Under the pieces are notes generated by a model that saw nothing but the letters and a program-made list of their open reading frames with translations, had not been told where the DNA came from and did no database searches. Positions 46,140-58,376 of a stretch of 64,000 bases of DNA are shown in pieces. The first letter of the stretch is position 1, and every line of letters begins with the position of its first letter. This DNA comes from Amaurobius ferox. Its lineage: Eukaryota; Arthropoda; Arachnida; Araneae; Amaurobiidae. The translations under genes were made by a program, and so were the position numbers. The DNA lies in NCBI GenBank assembly GCA_951213105.1, contig OX578142.1:119941354-120005353 (forward strand), given 5' to 3'.

Positions 46140-46850
46140 GCTATAGATAGAGCTTAGACGAGGACTAATATGGACTCAACATTCAGAGAATACGCTGTCC
46201 AAAGAATACCCTCACTGCATACAAGCAGGACCTTCACTCTCAAGAAGGAATCACCAGCCCACCTCTGTGTGGACGAATGTTATCGTCCATCAAAAGAAAT
46301 TCTAGACCCACTGCTGCAACCGAAAGTTTCCCGAAGTTTTTAAAATTTGAACCGATTATCTTTCCACCATCATAGTACCCTATGAGAACATGTGCAAGCC
46401 TTTGCGATATACCAAAGAAAATCAAGCCCATACCGAAGGACTACATCGTTAACTCCAGACCCTTACTCGTTTATTATCTGATTCTTGAGCAAATCGTGAC
46501 TCCACTGACTGTTGCGCTTCAGTCCAAGTAGTGTGTTGAAGACACCTCGTTAATCGTGCTCATTTGACCTTAGTGCTCAAAAGAGCACAAGGTCGTGATG
46601 CTCAGGCATAAAGTATTTTGAGATGCAGCCTTCGGCTCACAGTACTGGCGATTATCGGCTTTCCCATTGCTGTGGTAGCCATTTCTCGGGGTGTCTTGGC
46701 AATTGCGTTTGGCCAGTTATGTGAATTTAGTACTGGTCATCAGAGAATGTTTAGCCCTAAGACTACCTGAAACGGGTCTTTTGATAACTGTCTCACTTGT
46801 TTGAAATTATTTCCAAATACGAGAAATGACATAGTGGTCCACAGAGAAAA
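46140..46850 (-). pseudogene. Tc1-like transposase pseudogene, second copy
   Basis: Minus-strand blocks in shifting frames follow the order of Tc1 transposases: SETVIKRPVSGSLRA near 46800 (GTV.RRPG.GR linker), LAKRNCQDTPRN near 46700, GLIFFGISQR near 46430 (MVWAGIS block), FLLMDDNIRPHR near 46270-46300 (around the second catalytic Asp), and an EGILWTAYSLN block near 46200 (WPAYSPDLNP). The first and third catalytic acids are not clear and many stops occur. It is a different lineage from 40060. Confidence 0.5.
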
Positions 46851-48305
46851 AATGGCCTCCCAACAGAACGCCAGCGTTGAGAATCTTCAAACGTATTCTT
46901 TGTGTCATAACAAAGTGATCTAAACCAAAATCAACCCTAACACTCTTTGAAAAATGTTCTTTGGGCTTTGAAACTATTAAGCGCAAATGAGTCGTTTTGA
47001 ACCCACACCTAATTTTCATATTGTCCGGGGAACTAATCGTTGTTGGATACATCACTTGATATTTGCATATCATAATTGATGACAACAGTAAGTTTCACCC
47101 CATATAATTCTCGGATGTGTTTGTTCCCTATTTGAGAATTCGAATCAAGTGCTTAAAATTTTAAAGGCAGTGTATCTAGTATAATCCAATTATACTAAAT
47201 CTTATAATTAGGTTATGCATAAATATATTATATTCTAATATATTGAAGCATATTTATTCTTTTAATACTGTTGTGAGGCCAGAATATGTCCTCACATGAG
47301 GCATGTTTATTGCAGTATTTATGGTGGCCAGAACACCGAACAAAGCGTGCAGACTGGCTGGCACCGAAGTTTACAACAACGTGAACTTTTAGGTCAAATA
47401 CAATAAATTTGAGTGTCCCATGCCAAAGGGGGCTGAAAGAGCCCTTGGTTAATGTCAAGTGATGCCATTGGGTTCAGAAGAACCAATGAACAGCAAGGAG
47501 AAGAAGGGTGGAGCTACCTCCCCCCCCCCGCCGAAGGAACCAAGACTCTTCGATACAAAATGTGGGAGAACGAACTCGGATACGGAATGTGGTGGTAGAA
47601 GTAACTTTGATACGAAGTGTTGGTGAAAAGAGTTTGACAAAAGGAGCGAAGCGACCATGACCTAGCAGTTGCAGATATAAGTATCAGTCGAGGTGAAACG
47701 TACGAGTAGGAGCCACACACCATAGAGTTATGGCAGTACGGTCAGCACTAAGACCGATGCAAGCGAGATGATGAGCCCAAGTCTAAACTGTAAGGTACGT
47801 GCTCATTTCCCCGGTCCTAGACAATTTAGAAAGCTAACTAACTGGTCATATCTCCCCGAACTAAAATATTAAATGAAAATCGATAATAATTGAAAGTTGA
47901 TAGTGTTGAAAATAGTGCTTTTGATAAAGTGATGTTGTTAATAAAGGAAATTGTTTAAGTTTTAAATAGGCTAGTCTTTTTATAATGATTAATGAATTCT
48001 TTTCAGGACTTACACAAAAGGTAAAAATAATTGGAGGGTTATTGCGGCACAACAACGAGCGATGTACGTTTAAATGTTAATTCCACTAATGTGTTTTAAC
48101 GGCCATATAATTATGTTGATTATAATGTTTAATTGTAACTTTAAGTTTCTTTTAATTAACCACGTCCCACAACTGTTATTTCGATTTTTGCGGTCAATTT
48201 TGCAAAAAGGTCCAGTTCATATTTTCCGCAATACCTGGACCCTCGACTTGACTGCAAAATTTCATAAAATTCACACACATAATTTTTGAACTAGAATAGA
48301 TACAT
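46851..48305. other. Unassigned; short imperfect tandem near 47550
   Basis: 47545-47640 holds three imperfect units of about 36 bp around GATACGAAGTGT / GATACGGAATGT. A 67-codon minus frame over it is a by-product. A C run lies at 47520. No gene recognised. Confidence 0.4.
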
Positions 48306-48592
48306 GCATTGCATACAGTCACATGCATTCACACACGCATACATATACACACACATACATACACAAACACACATACATACACGCACACGAACACACATAC
48401 ATGCACGCACACAAACACACATACATACACGCACACGAACACAAGCGCACGAACAGAAAAACACGCACACAAGCACAAAAACACGCACACAAGCACAAAA
48501 ACACGCACACAAGCACAAAAACACGCACACAAACACAAGCACACAAACACGAACACAAGCACACACACACATTCACACACATACACAGATAT
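48306..48592. repeat. CA-rich compound microsatellite
   Basis: Nearly 290 bp made of ACAC, ACAT, GCAC and ACAAGC words. Open in all frames on both strands because the repeat lacks stops; not coding. Confidence 0.95.
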
Positions 48593-49761
48593 GACGATAA
48601 CAATATTTTCTTCCGTGTTCTCTAGATTAACCAAAGCACATAAAGCTATTAGAATCTTCAATTGCAATTTTTTATCCTATTCCATAGCTTTCCTTATATA
48701 TTGTACGATATAGGCAGGGAAAATAAAAATATGGAACTCACCATTAGTGTACAGTCATATAATAAATATTTTTAAAAGCAGAAATGTGGTGCATTTCAAT
48801 ATTTCGCTTTTTCTATGAAAACTACGGCTAAATGTTAACTTTTTCCACCTAACGGTTTTTGTGTTTTGTTCCACAAGTAAGATTCCGTGTAAATTTGAAA
48901 TATGCCATTAAAGGTAAATTTATTCAAGCGTTATGCAAGCGTAGATTTTTCGGCTCGTTATCGCAAGGATTTAATAATGTGTGTTACAGTTCGTTATAAG
49001 TTCCAACATTACGTTGGGACTTTCAGCTGCACATTTGAAGATTTCAGAAGAAACATTCAATCCCCACAAAGATTTTTTTTTCAGAAATATGTTTCATATT
49101 ACTTACTTTTTATATTTATTAAATAAATCAAAATGCACATAAATAAAAATCAGTTTAACCCATTCGATATTAATTACTCTTATGCATTTCAACAAAACAA
49201 TATTCTGTGACAGGAAAAATTTCACGATGCATATTCCTGCTCATCTCAGGCCGGAATTTTAAATTTCTTACATAATATAAATTTAAAAACTGAATTAGCT
49301 TTAAAAAAACTTATTCAAATTATAAATATTACGCATATTTATATAAAACAAATTTTGAAGAAATTCACTTCAAGATTTTTTTTTACCGAGAGATTTCAAT
49401 ACAAATTTTTGATCAGACATTTTAATAAAAAATATTTTATTGCAACATTTTACTGTAGAATCTTTTAATTGTGGTAATTTACTACAAAATCCCTTATTGG
49501 GACATTTTATTACAACATTTATAGCCAATAAATATTAAACCTATAAAAAATTTCATTAATGAATGTAAAATTTCACAATTTGCGCTTGAACCTGCTCCGG
49601 ATCATTGCAGAATCGGGTTTCTATGTGTTTTAAAAAATGTTTGTTAAATACGTCTAGTGTTTTTATTTAACAATTAGTGAGCAAGCAAGTTCCAGTTTTC
49701 TCACCAATTCTAAAAACCTGACTATGAGTTGTTGATCACCAAACAATAATTAAAAAAATTC
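48593..49761. other. Unassigned AT-rich stretch
   Basis: No supported gene or repeat. Near 49390-49530 phrases with TTTTATTACAACATTT recur loosely. Confidence 0.4.
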
Positions 49762-50515
49762 TGATGTGGGCAGCACCGGACTTTCTTTGCAGACTTATAT
49801 CCACGTTATCTTTATTTTAATTAAATTTAATTCACTTTTAATTCAATTTTCGTTCTCATTTGGTAACTGGACTTATTTTCAAAGGTGACGTAGATAAAAT
49901 ACGAAAAAACTAGACTATCTCGAGAACGGCTAGTCCTAGCGTAATGGGGTTGATCTTATTCTTTTCAATGTTAAACATTACGTTTAAAACAAGCATTTAA
50001 TTGATATTTTTGAGCATACGAAGTTTTTTATTTTATATTTTGACGATTTTTGAGGACCATTTCGCAAAAAAAGGCAGGTTATTTTTTTCCGAATCATACC
50101 AAAATCTAATCAGCACCAGAATGATCCATAAGCGACTTATCAACCGATTTTTGAGAAATTCGGTCTAGTAGTTTTTCAGCTAGAGTGGATACAGGCAATT
50201 TTTGCGGGCCATGTCGCAAAAAAAAGACGGGTTCTTTTATCCCGAATCGTACCCAAAACTAATCAGCTCCAGAGTCACCCACAAGTGACCTATCAAATTT
50301 TATGAAATTCGATCAATTAGTTTTTTAGTTAAGAGTGGATGCAAAATCTGTACAGACAGACACACAGACAAACACACACACAGACTTCACGCTAAAAATG
50401 GTTTTTTCGTATTCTAGAGATCTCGAAACGTGTAGATTCGTCGAAAACTCGAGTTGCGATTTTCGGCATTATTCCAAAACTTTCCCTATACATTACCATG
50501 TATTGCAAGGAAGGT
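49762..50515 (+). repeat. Dispersed repeat family 1, copy 2
   Basis: Parallels 220-1015 block by block: CTGATGTGGGCA, GACTTTCTTTGCAG, TATCTCGAGAACGGC, CTAATCAGCACCAG and a final TTTCCCTATACATTACC. It ends with the inverted motif GCAAGGAAGGTA. A piece of the first end (GGGCACCACATGACTTTCC) also occurs alone at 50708. Confidence 0.65.
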
Positions 50516-50959
50516 AAAAAGAGATAATTTTTATTTGTTTTTTATTCCACGCCCACTGCTTCTCTTTCAAGCATGCAGTGCTTTGCAATTCAGTACATTT
50601 AGAAAAAATGCTTCGCAAGAGGATAAAGCTAAATATTAGACGTCTTCCAGCTCAATCCAAACCACAAAGTGGTCACTGGTTATTTTCACATGACTAAAAA
50701 TATGTTGTGGGCACCACATGACTTTCCTTATATAATGCAATGAATTTACCTCTTTAACAGTGAAAACAGAATACATAAGTTCTGTAGCACAATGTTTTTA
50801 ATGTTGAATCATACATTAGGCATTTTTCTGGATGACAGCATGTAAAACTATTTCGAAGTACCCAATTAACTTATATTTCACGCTACTCTAATTGACAAAT
50901 ATCAATATTAATAGTATCCGCAAGAAACAATAAAATTCATATATTAACATGTTTAAATA

Positions 50960-51771
50960 ATTAATTCTTCAATTCGGCTTCATTTTCGTCAACTTGCCGT
51001 CATTTTTGCAATTTTAACAATATTTTCCTCAATCTGGAACAACATATCGCTAAGTTGGCAATATTTCGCTAAATGAGTCGCCAAGTTCACCAAATTTATC
51101 GTCCAACGTTACAGACCAACAGATAAAAGAACATTTCTTATATATAAATGACTGCTGGTGAATTATTAGTCGTCAAAATACAAGCTATTACCCAAAATAT
51201 CTTCTCTCGTAGATGGAATGAGCTAGATCCACGAAAAGGATGTTAACAAATTTATCGCAGAATATTACATACGAAAAGTGAACGCATTTCACATAATTAA
51301 TATTTATTTTTATTTTTTAGGAGTTTTTTGATAAATTTATTTGAAAAAGTGCAGTATATCAAGGACAGTTCATGCTAACGTTTTAAAATTTATGTCAATC
51401 ATTTTCTAATGCAAAATTACATAGAAAATATTTATTTACATAACAGTGTTGAAGATTCTGATTTTTTTATAGTTTTTCAAAATTTCATTCAAAAAGTCTT
51501 CTGAACATTTGATTGCGTTTAAAATCAATAGGCTTCCAGTACTCTCTGACTGTAATGTTTATACCAATTTTTGCTCGAAACGTTCTATTCGCTCGTAAGA
51601 TATCGTCTTCACAGGTGCATGGGACACACACATCACTTCAGAAATGATCGATTCGAAATCAGAAATGCTTGAAACGTGCTCTTCCATCGAAAACTCGAAT
51701 TCGAATTTTCGACCCCAACACAATACTTTCCCTATACATTATACTCGGTATATAGGGAAAGTAAAAACCGT
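50960..51771 (-). repeat. Dispersed repeat family 2, copy 3
   Basis: Minus-oriented copy, with its head at 51771-51735: a clear hairpin, TACTTTCCCTATA / TATAGGGAAAGTA. Then the GAAAACTCGAATTCGAATTT block, and the CATTTTCTAATGCAAAATTA and CACTTTTCGTATGTAATATT blocks. It extends further at the tail than the other copies, with CGCCAACTT/GCGAC words that also occur at 7829 and 9045. Confidence 0.65.
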
Positions 51772-51840
51772 ACACTAGTAAACAGGGATACAATCTGAAG
51801 TAACCTGGGCAACTCTAGATATTTATAATACACGGTTAGC

Positions 51841-53424
51841 AAGAAATAAGTTTCCCACTTCAGAGGGCTCTAGAATGCGTTCTATTGGTCCAAATGAGAT
51901 AAAATTTGAAATAGATAATTCAAATGATGCGCTTGACATTTATTAAATCAAAAATTTTAGTATCAACATTCACCTGTAGATGGCGCTATAACACAAATGG
52001 TATTTATTTGCATATATTGAAAATGTGAAGCATTATTTGCGTTACAGCTCATGCCTAGGATCATTATTCTTTGGATAAAAAGAAGGCGGATTCTGCACGA
52101 GCATTAGTTACTTCTCAGCACATCATGCCAACGTTGCAAGAAAAAGCGCTACTGGTGAAATTGTTCTACCCGAACCAGCAGAATTGTAAAAGAATTCTGT
52201 CGTAGGCAGCAGATATTACGAAGAGATCCAATGTCTCCATGGGCCCTACGCAAGATGATAAAGAAATTTGAAACAACTGGGCATTCTTCCAGGTAGAGGA
52301 CGAAAGCCAATCCAGTCTTTTAGCGTCGAAAATGTGGCTACCGAGGTTGTTGAAGCCAGCAGTCATTCGCTGCATGGTAGTGTGAGTGTGCCAGTTGCTT
52401 CCCGTGTATTGGATGTGCCGTATTCCACTGTACGAAAAATCTTACGGCGGATTTTGAATTTTTATCCCTACAAAATCAAGCCTGTGCACCTATTGCAGGA
52501 CGGAGACTCAGAGGTTCGTAAAACTTTTGCACTTCAGTTCCTTGCTCGAATGGTGGTTGCGTCAGTTGGCCATGGAACATCCTGTGGACTGACAAAGCCC
52601 ACTTTTGCCTCAATGGGCAAGTTAACACCCACAATTGTTGAATTTGGGCAGCGAAAAACCCTCACGCTATCCAGGAATAATCCTTGCATCGTAAAAAAGT
52701 GACAGTATAGAGTGGTTTAACGGCTACCTTTATCATTGGACCGTATTTTTTGAAGAGGTAACTGCAACTGGAATCAAAACCTGTTCCATCACAGGACTAC
52801 GGTACCGTGATATGCTGAGGGATTTTGTAATCCCACAGCTTCAACAGCGTGGATGCCTTCAGGACATCATTTTCATACAGAATGGCGCACCTCCTCACAT
52901 TGAGCGTAGTGCAAAGCAATTGCTAACACAACATTTCACATCTGAACGGGTGATCAGCCAGCATTTCCAACAGCATGGTCTCTTCGTTCGCCAGATATCA
53001 TCCCCTGCGACTTTTGGTTGTGGGTTTTTCTCAAGGACAATATCTACCGTAAAAGGCCAGCATCTGTGCCAGATCTGAAGGACAGCATTCGGCGCCATAT
53101 TCTTGATATTCCGGCAGACTCACTCCGGTCAGCTGTGGAAAATATGGTTCTACGATTAGAGCACATTATTGAACATGAAGGGGAACATATTGAGCAATTT
53201 TAATGCTACTTTTTTAATATTATTTAACATTTATAAAGCCTATTAAATGTTGTTATGTGTATTACAGCGTCACCTATCGGCGGATTTTTGTACTATAATT
53301 TTTGATTTAATAAATGCCAAGCGCATCATTTGAATTATCTGTATTTCAAATTTTATCTCATTTGGACCAATAGAACACATTCTACAGCCCTCTGAAGTGG
53401 GAAACTTATTTCTTGCTAACCCTG
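51841..53424 (+). mobile_element. Mariner-like transposon with ~165-bp TIRs
   Basis: Flanked by TA on both sides (51839-51840, 53425-53426). The ends CACGGTTAGCAAGAAATAAG and CTTATTTCTTGCTAACCCTG (reverse complement CAGGGTTAGCAAGAAATAAG) begin inverted repeats that match over about 165 bp with few differences. The interior holds one broken transposase gene. The good TIR match suggests moderate age, and the full structure allows mobilisation only in trans. Confidence 0.88.
52125..53203 (+). pseudogene. Mariner-like transposase, frameshifted
   Basis: About 359 codons from ATG at 52125 to TAA at 53201-53203, close to the usual 340-360. Blocks in order: PMSPWALRKMIKKFETTG (helix-turn-helix region, about 52229-52282), HGSVSVPVASRVLDVPYSTV (second DNA-binding part, about 52371-52430), WTDKAHFCLNGQVN (first catalytic Asp, about 52590-52631), IFIQNGAPPH (second catalytic position, Asp replaced by Asn, about 52870-52899), and SPDIIPCDFWLW (third acid, about 52993-53028). 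There are at least three frame changes (near 52282, before 52590 and near 52985) and an internal stop. The Asp-to-Asn change alone would abolish catalysis. Confidence 0.8.
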
Positions 53425-53426
53425 TA

Positions 53427-53989
53427 TTAACGGGGAAAATATTTTTAAGTAACTTATCTACATAAAGGGACAATATATAAAAGTGATCAGTTAAAATATC
53501 AAATGAATATAGTTGCATTAGCCTACATGACAAATAATTTAAAAACCATACATCAAAATTATTTCAAAAAATTACTTAAAAGTGAAAAAGACAAGGAAAA
53601 GAGGAGACTATTTAGCAGAATGGGTTAAAAGAAGTTCAACTATTGAATAATTACCAACTACCGTATCTTCTAACGAAAGCGCCAAACAATATCGAGAGAT
53701 CTATTTAGCGTAAACGTGTGGCCACTCAATCAATCATCAGCTGCAAAGAACACGCACTCCACTGGTACAAAGTAGCAGCCTTTAGAATTTTCATAAGAAG
53801 ATCCTTAGGTGCCTGTTTGGATCATGAATGAAAGGAAGAATTGAGTGAAATATGATTGCTCGAAACAACAGAGTCCAAGAGTAATCTATCAACATAATTA
53901 TCTCACAGATGAAGCGTAACAGTAAAGGAAATTAAAATTTTAGTAATCCAAAATTGGAAGTATTCTCACTACAATATATTTCAGGATTT
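53427..53989. other. Unassigned stretch
   Basis: No gene or repeat recognised between the mariner element and the Penelope-like inverted pair. Confidence 0.4.
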
Positions 53990-54033
53990 TTCAAAAAACT
54001 GTAACACGTTTCAATATCCTTAAGCAACGTATA

Positions 54034-54906
54034 CAGGGTGTCCCAAAGAGATTGAAACGCGCTTTAATTCTTTACCTGCTGGAGTTAAGTGGGCAATATA
54101 AATTGGGAAAATGTTGAATGTAAGGTAGGAAATAAGACTACGTTAATGAAATAGTCCTCCCATTAATTTTCAAAGAGTTACGCTTTTTAAATTTTTATAC
54201 AACCCCCTTAGACAAATTTGGTCAATCAGATTTATATTTTTATTTTTAATGCAACAAGATCATTAAAAAAACCACATATCTGTATCTTTAAAATTGAGCG
54301 AGTTATATTTAATTGAAAATAGAACATTGTGAATGGGAACCATATAACAAATTAGAAATGTAAATTTGTGACATATCAAAAAAATAAATAAATAAAACTG
54401 GATGATAATACATAGGATACCCAACCACGTAATGAGTACCACTGCTTTATAAGATCTCTGTCTGTGTAATGCCTTACTTAGATGCATTTGTGATAAAAAA
54501 ATTTGACACATATTAACATATTTTTGATCGAAAAAATTTCCATCGTCAATTTGTTTATGATCCCTATTTCCACTGATGAAACAGACTTTCACATGGTACG
54601 GAAAAGTGGCATAAGTCAGATTTTTTCCTTTATCATAATTCGGTTGATTTTAAAGATACATATATGCGGATTTTTTTTTAATAATCTTGTTGCATTAAAA
54701 ATAAAAATTTTCTGATGGACCATATTTGTCTAAGGGGGTCGTATAAAAATTTAAAAAGTGTAACTTTTTGAAAATTAATGGGAGGACTATTTCATTAACG
54801 TAGTCTTATTTCCTACCTTACTTTCAACATTTTGCAATTTATATTGCCCACTTATCTCCAACAGGTAGGGAATTAAAGCGCGTTTCAATCTTTTGGGGAC
54901 ACCCTG
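54034..54906. mobile_element. Palindromic MITE, 873 bp, TA target
   Basis: Ends CAGGGTGTCCCAAAGAGATT and AATCTTTTGGGGACACCCTG are inverted copies flanked by TA (54032-54033, 54907-54908). The inverted repeats extend about 250 bp inward (AACGCGCTTTAATTC, CTACGTTAATGAAATAG, TTAATGCAACAAGAT), so almost the whole element is one hairpin. TA target and CAGGGTGTCC ends fit the Tc1/mariner group. It splits the left Penelope-like arm; the right arm shows the unsplit version (GTACTTGTTGCTCAAG). Confidence 0.88.
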
Positions 54907-55057
54907 TATAAGCACAAATGCAATAATAATGCAGCATACGGATGTTTCAAGGATACGTTGGATCCCATTCGTCATTGCAAGAGAACCAACAAACCCGAGG
55001 TAAAAACGAGGAATGGGTGATTTCATTCCTCGTTTGAACTTCGGATTTGTTGGTTCT

Positions 55058-55108
55058 CTTTCACTGATGAAGGGGATCCAACGTATCCTCGAAACAGTTA
55101 TATACTGC
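55058..55108 (+). ncRNA. Hammerhead-ribozyme-like core
   Basis: A consensus CTGATGA (55064-55070) is followed by a six-pair stem II (GGGGAT / ATCCTC with one G-U pair, loop CCAACGT) and GAAA at 55091-55094, then a possible stem III (CAGT...ACTG). The base after stem III is C where U is expected, and stem I is not evident, so activity is doubtful. The inverted arm on the minus strand has the same layout with ATGACGA and TTGAAA. Penelope-like elements are known to carry hammerheads here. Confidence 0.5.
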
Positions 55109-55301
55109 ATTATCATTTTATTTGTACTTGTTGCTCAAGTTTTACTTATCCTTCACACAAAGTGTATTTTGCTTATTGATATCCTATTAATTGCTAAGAT
55201 TTTACTAAAATTGAAAGATCTGGTATGCATAAATATTGACTCTATAATAAACCCCCGATAATAAACCGAGGATATATGAAATGCAATACACTAAGGCAGA
55301 C

Positions 55302-55456
55302 TTCCGAGAGGTTGGTAGTAGGGGAAGGAGAGTACGGTCCCTGTGGATGCCTCCCCCACTGGGTTCCGGTCTAAATTGGGTGGCACTTCCCGGCCGTCCA
55401 AACGGTTACCTTACACCTTTCTGGTAGGTCGGACGGTCTGGGTCTCAACAACAACA
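55302..55456 (+). mobile_element. 5'-truncated SINE carrying the shared 3' module
   Basis: Starts inside the module (TTCCGAGAGGTTGGTAGTAG) and ends GGTCTGGGTCT plus (CAA)n. A perfect 14-bp target duplication, ACACTAAGGCAGAC, stands at 55288-55301 and 55457-55470. It is very close to the 5S-SINE at 18356-18741 but lacks the 5S head and half the body. Confidence 0.93.
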
Positions 55457-55470
55457 ACACTAAGGCAGAC

Positions 55471-56439
55471 GACAGAACATTAGTATGACAACACAAAAAT
55501 TTAATGCTCAGAGAAAATAGCATATTAATGACATCAGTGACAGAGTCGCATTCACTTATTAAAATCACGGCTCAAACAAGAGTATGACTAAAACGAGCAA
55601 CCTGTACGTTAAATATGGTTCATTATGTAACTGCATTAAGAGTTTCATGAAATGTACGAGCTACAAAGGCAGTTTCTCGGCTTAATTTCTGTCCACTTTA
55701 ATAAGAATTTCCCTAGGGCGGAAACAAAAATCCTGAAAATAAGACTAGAAAAGGGAAAGAAAAGAATGTCAAACTGTTGTCATTTATCAACTGCCAAACT
55801 GTAGTCATGTATCAGTTAACAAAGTACACCCACCAAAAGACACCCTCATAAAGTACCACAGACATTTTCTTTCTCTCTATTTATGCAAACCTCCAACTAT
55901 ACGAAAAAGCAGATGTGGGTACCCATAAGGGTAGTACATAATCGAAAGGGAACATCTTTGAAACGGAGAAAAGATTTCCGGCGCCTGATTGTCATTCTCA
56001 ATCGGATAATGTATTCAACAGTGCAATGAAAAACGACTTCTAAAAAACACCCTCTTACAATAGATAAGTGATGAATATTTAAAACGTGAAACTTTATTTC
56101 TTTACAATATTGCAAATGACAGGTATTTTTGAAACAAACTAAACTGTTCAATAACAATTTCAAATGTAATGGAAGTTTTTCCTTGAAAACTCCCCATTCC
56201 TTAAAATTATTGAAATAAGCTGCATGTGACTTACTTATGTAAGTTTTATTTATAGATATAAGGAAATAAAACTCACATAATTAGACTAAAAATTTTATGT
56301 TAATTAAATGATATAAAAAAATGAATTTATAGAGGAACCTTCATATGGTGAAAAGAGGTGTGTACACTTCATTTTTGACGGAATTATTAAAAATTTACAT
56401 TCTCTTTCACACACATATTTTGTACAGTCATGCAAATTT
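55471..56439. other. Unassigned stretch
   Basis: No supported gene or repeat. Confidence 0.4.
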
Positions 56440-57600
56440 GCAGAAAAACAGGAAAAGACAGACATCTACAGAACCGAAAGTGGAAATCAGTAGCGAACCT
56501 CCTATCTCCTACGAAATTCGATGCTGAATCCATATCAGTCATCATCTAAATTCTTTCTATAACCAATCCTAAGAAATATATGTTGGAAGGAAAATACAAA
56601 TTTTTAATCGAAACTGACATTTCTTAAACCGGAAATGGAAACCCCTACTCCCATTTATTAATACCCCACTAGAATTTATTGCTGAATCTATATCAATCAT
56701 CCCCTAATCTCTATATAGAGCCAACTCTGAAAAAAACAGTTGTTTCAAGGAAAAACTTGAAAAGAACAGAAAGATGAAATTCGTAGTGCCCCACTCCCTC
56801 AAAAACTTGATGCTGAATCCATATCAGTTATCATCTAAGCTCTATCTATAGCCGGTTTTGAGATAAAGATGTTTCAAGAAAAATGAACACTTTTGCACTC
56901 GAAATGGGAAAATACCGGAAGTGGAAATCATTTCTAAACCCCAACCGTTCTGGAATTTGATGCTGAATCTATATTAGTCATCGTTTAAGCTTTATGTAGA
57001 GACAATCCTGAGAGATAGATGTATCAAGTAAAATTTTTGAACCAGAAGTAGGAAAAACTGAAAGTAAAAATCCTTAATGAACCCTCCCAATCCCCTCCAA
57101 AATTTAATAATGAATCCATAACAGTTGTCATTTAAGCTCTTTTTAAAGCCGATTCTAAAAAATAGATAATGAAAAGAAAGAGAAAATTTTTAATTGCAAG
57201 CAGCATCTCAAGAACCTTAAGTGGAAGTCCTTAGTACACCATCCTACTCTCTCTAAACTTTAATGCTAAATACATATAATTCATTACCGTAGTTTTATCT
57301 ATAGTTAATCCTGATAAATAAATGTTTCAAAGAAAATATTTAAAGTGAAGTGGAAAAGAAACCGGAAGTAGAAAATTCTTAGATAGCCACCTTACCTATT
57401 CTAGGATTTAAAGCTGAATCCATATCAGTTATCATCTAAACTCTATTTATATCCAATCTTAAAAAATAGGTGTTTCAAGAAAATGAAAATATTTAACCGG
57501 AAATGAGAAAGAAATCGGAAGTGGAAATCCTTAGTGAACCTCTCAGCCCCATCTCCTTCGAAATTCTATGCTGAATCCATATCAGACATCATAATCTCGA
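56440..57600. repeat. Degenerate ~150-bp satellite, about eight units
   Basis: The phrase GCTGAATCCATATCAGT.ATCATCTAA marks units near 56523, 56681, 56813, 56962, 57111, 57264, 57413 and 57569, spaced 130-160 bp. Each unit continues with TTTCAAG.AAAAT, AACCGGAA.TG and GGAAGTGGAAATCCTTAGT. Units are strongly diverged. A two-unit outlier lies at 60330-60580. Confidence 0.85.
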
Positions 57601-58247
57601 GCATAATCAGCACCTAAATAAGCGAAATATATAGAAGTTGAACAAAAAGCCTGAGTAAATTTCTTGCACTGTTCGCATAGCAACTGCAAATCATACGCTA
57701 TCTTGAAGGTGAAAAAAGTTCCACTTACGGTCAATATTGCGAAAGTCAACTTTTATAGGCCTACTTAAAAATTCTGCAGATTATTCAGAAATAGAATAAT
57801 TAACTTTTTCATTAGAATACAAAGATATCACTCCCAATTCACAAAACAAATAAGTGTCCTGGAAATCTTCAATTCACAGATTGTCGAATTTGAAAATAAA
57901 GTTTTTGTTAAATTGCGTTTTGTGAAGTATATTAAAAAATAATTCAGAAATTATAGCCATGCGGATCTCGTTCAAATACTGTTGGAAAGAGCGTTTTACA
58001 GTCTGCCGATGGTGTGAAAAGGGAAACTCTGATAATATTTTTGATCGCTAAGGAACCTATCTGTGTAAAAATTACTTAAAATTGAGCTTTAACATAAAAA
58101 ACTAAGTTGAACTTTAAAATATCTTGCCATCCTCGCATGAGTTTATAAAGTACTATTCCACTTCAACCTAAGATCATGACTTTTGTATGAACTATTACAA
58201 TTTACTTCACTCTAAATTAAACTTCCAATATCCTAATGACTAGAGTT
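57601..58247. other. Unassigned stretch
   Basis: No gene or window-internal repeat recognised. Confidence 0.4.
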
Positions 58248-58316
58248 TGACGAAGGATTCACGATATTTAACAAATAAACAACTTTATTTACAACTAGCT
58301 TCGCTGGGAACTCAAA

Positions 58317-58376
<60 letters not shown>

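Larger units (their letters stand above)
53990..55140. mobile_element. Penelope-like terminal inverted pair, split by a MITE
   Basis: Two arms face each other around 55013. The right arm (55015-55140, plus) holds TTGTTGGTTCTCTTTCACTG, GGATCCAACGTATCCTCGAA, TACTGCATTATCA and GTACTTGTTGCTCAAG. The left arm (minus from 55011 to 54907, then 54033 to about 53990) holds the same in order. The loop is only a few bases. Each arm carries a hammerhead-like core, as in Penelope-like termini, which commonly occur as inverted or tandem partial copies. No reverse transcriptase is present. Confidence 0.5.

Noticed and set aside
48291..48713. Cys/Val- or His/Thr-rich protein genes
   Set aside because: All are translations of a CA-rich microsatellite on either strand.
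54787..55261. Two proteins with similar GFVGSL...IQRILET sequences on opposite strands
   Set aside because: They are translations of the two arms of one inverted repeat, explained by the Penelope-like termini.
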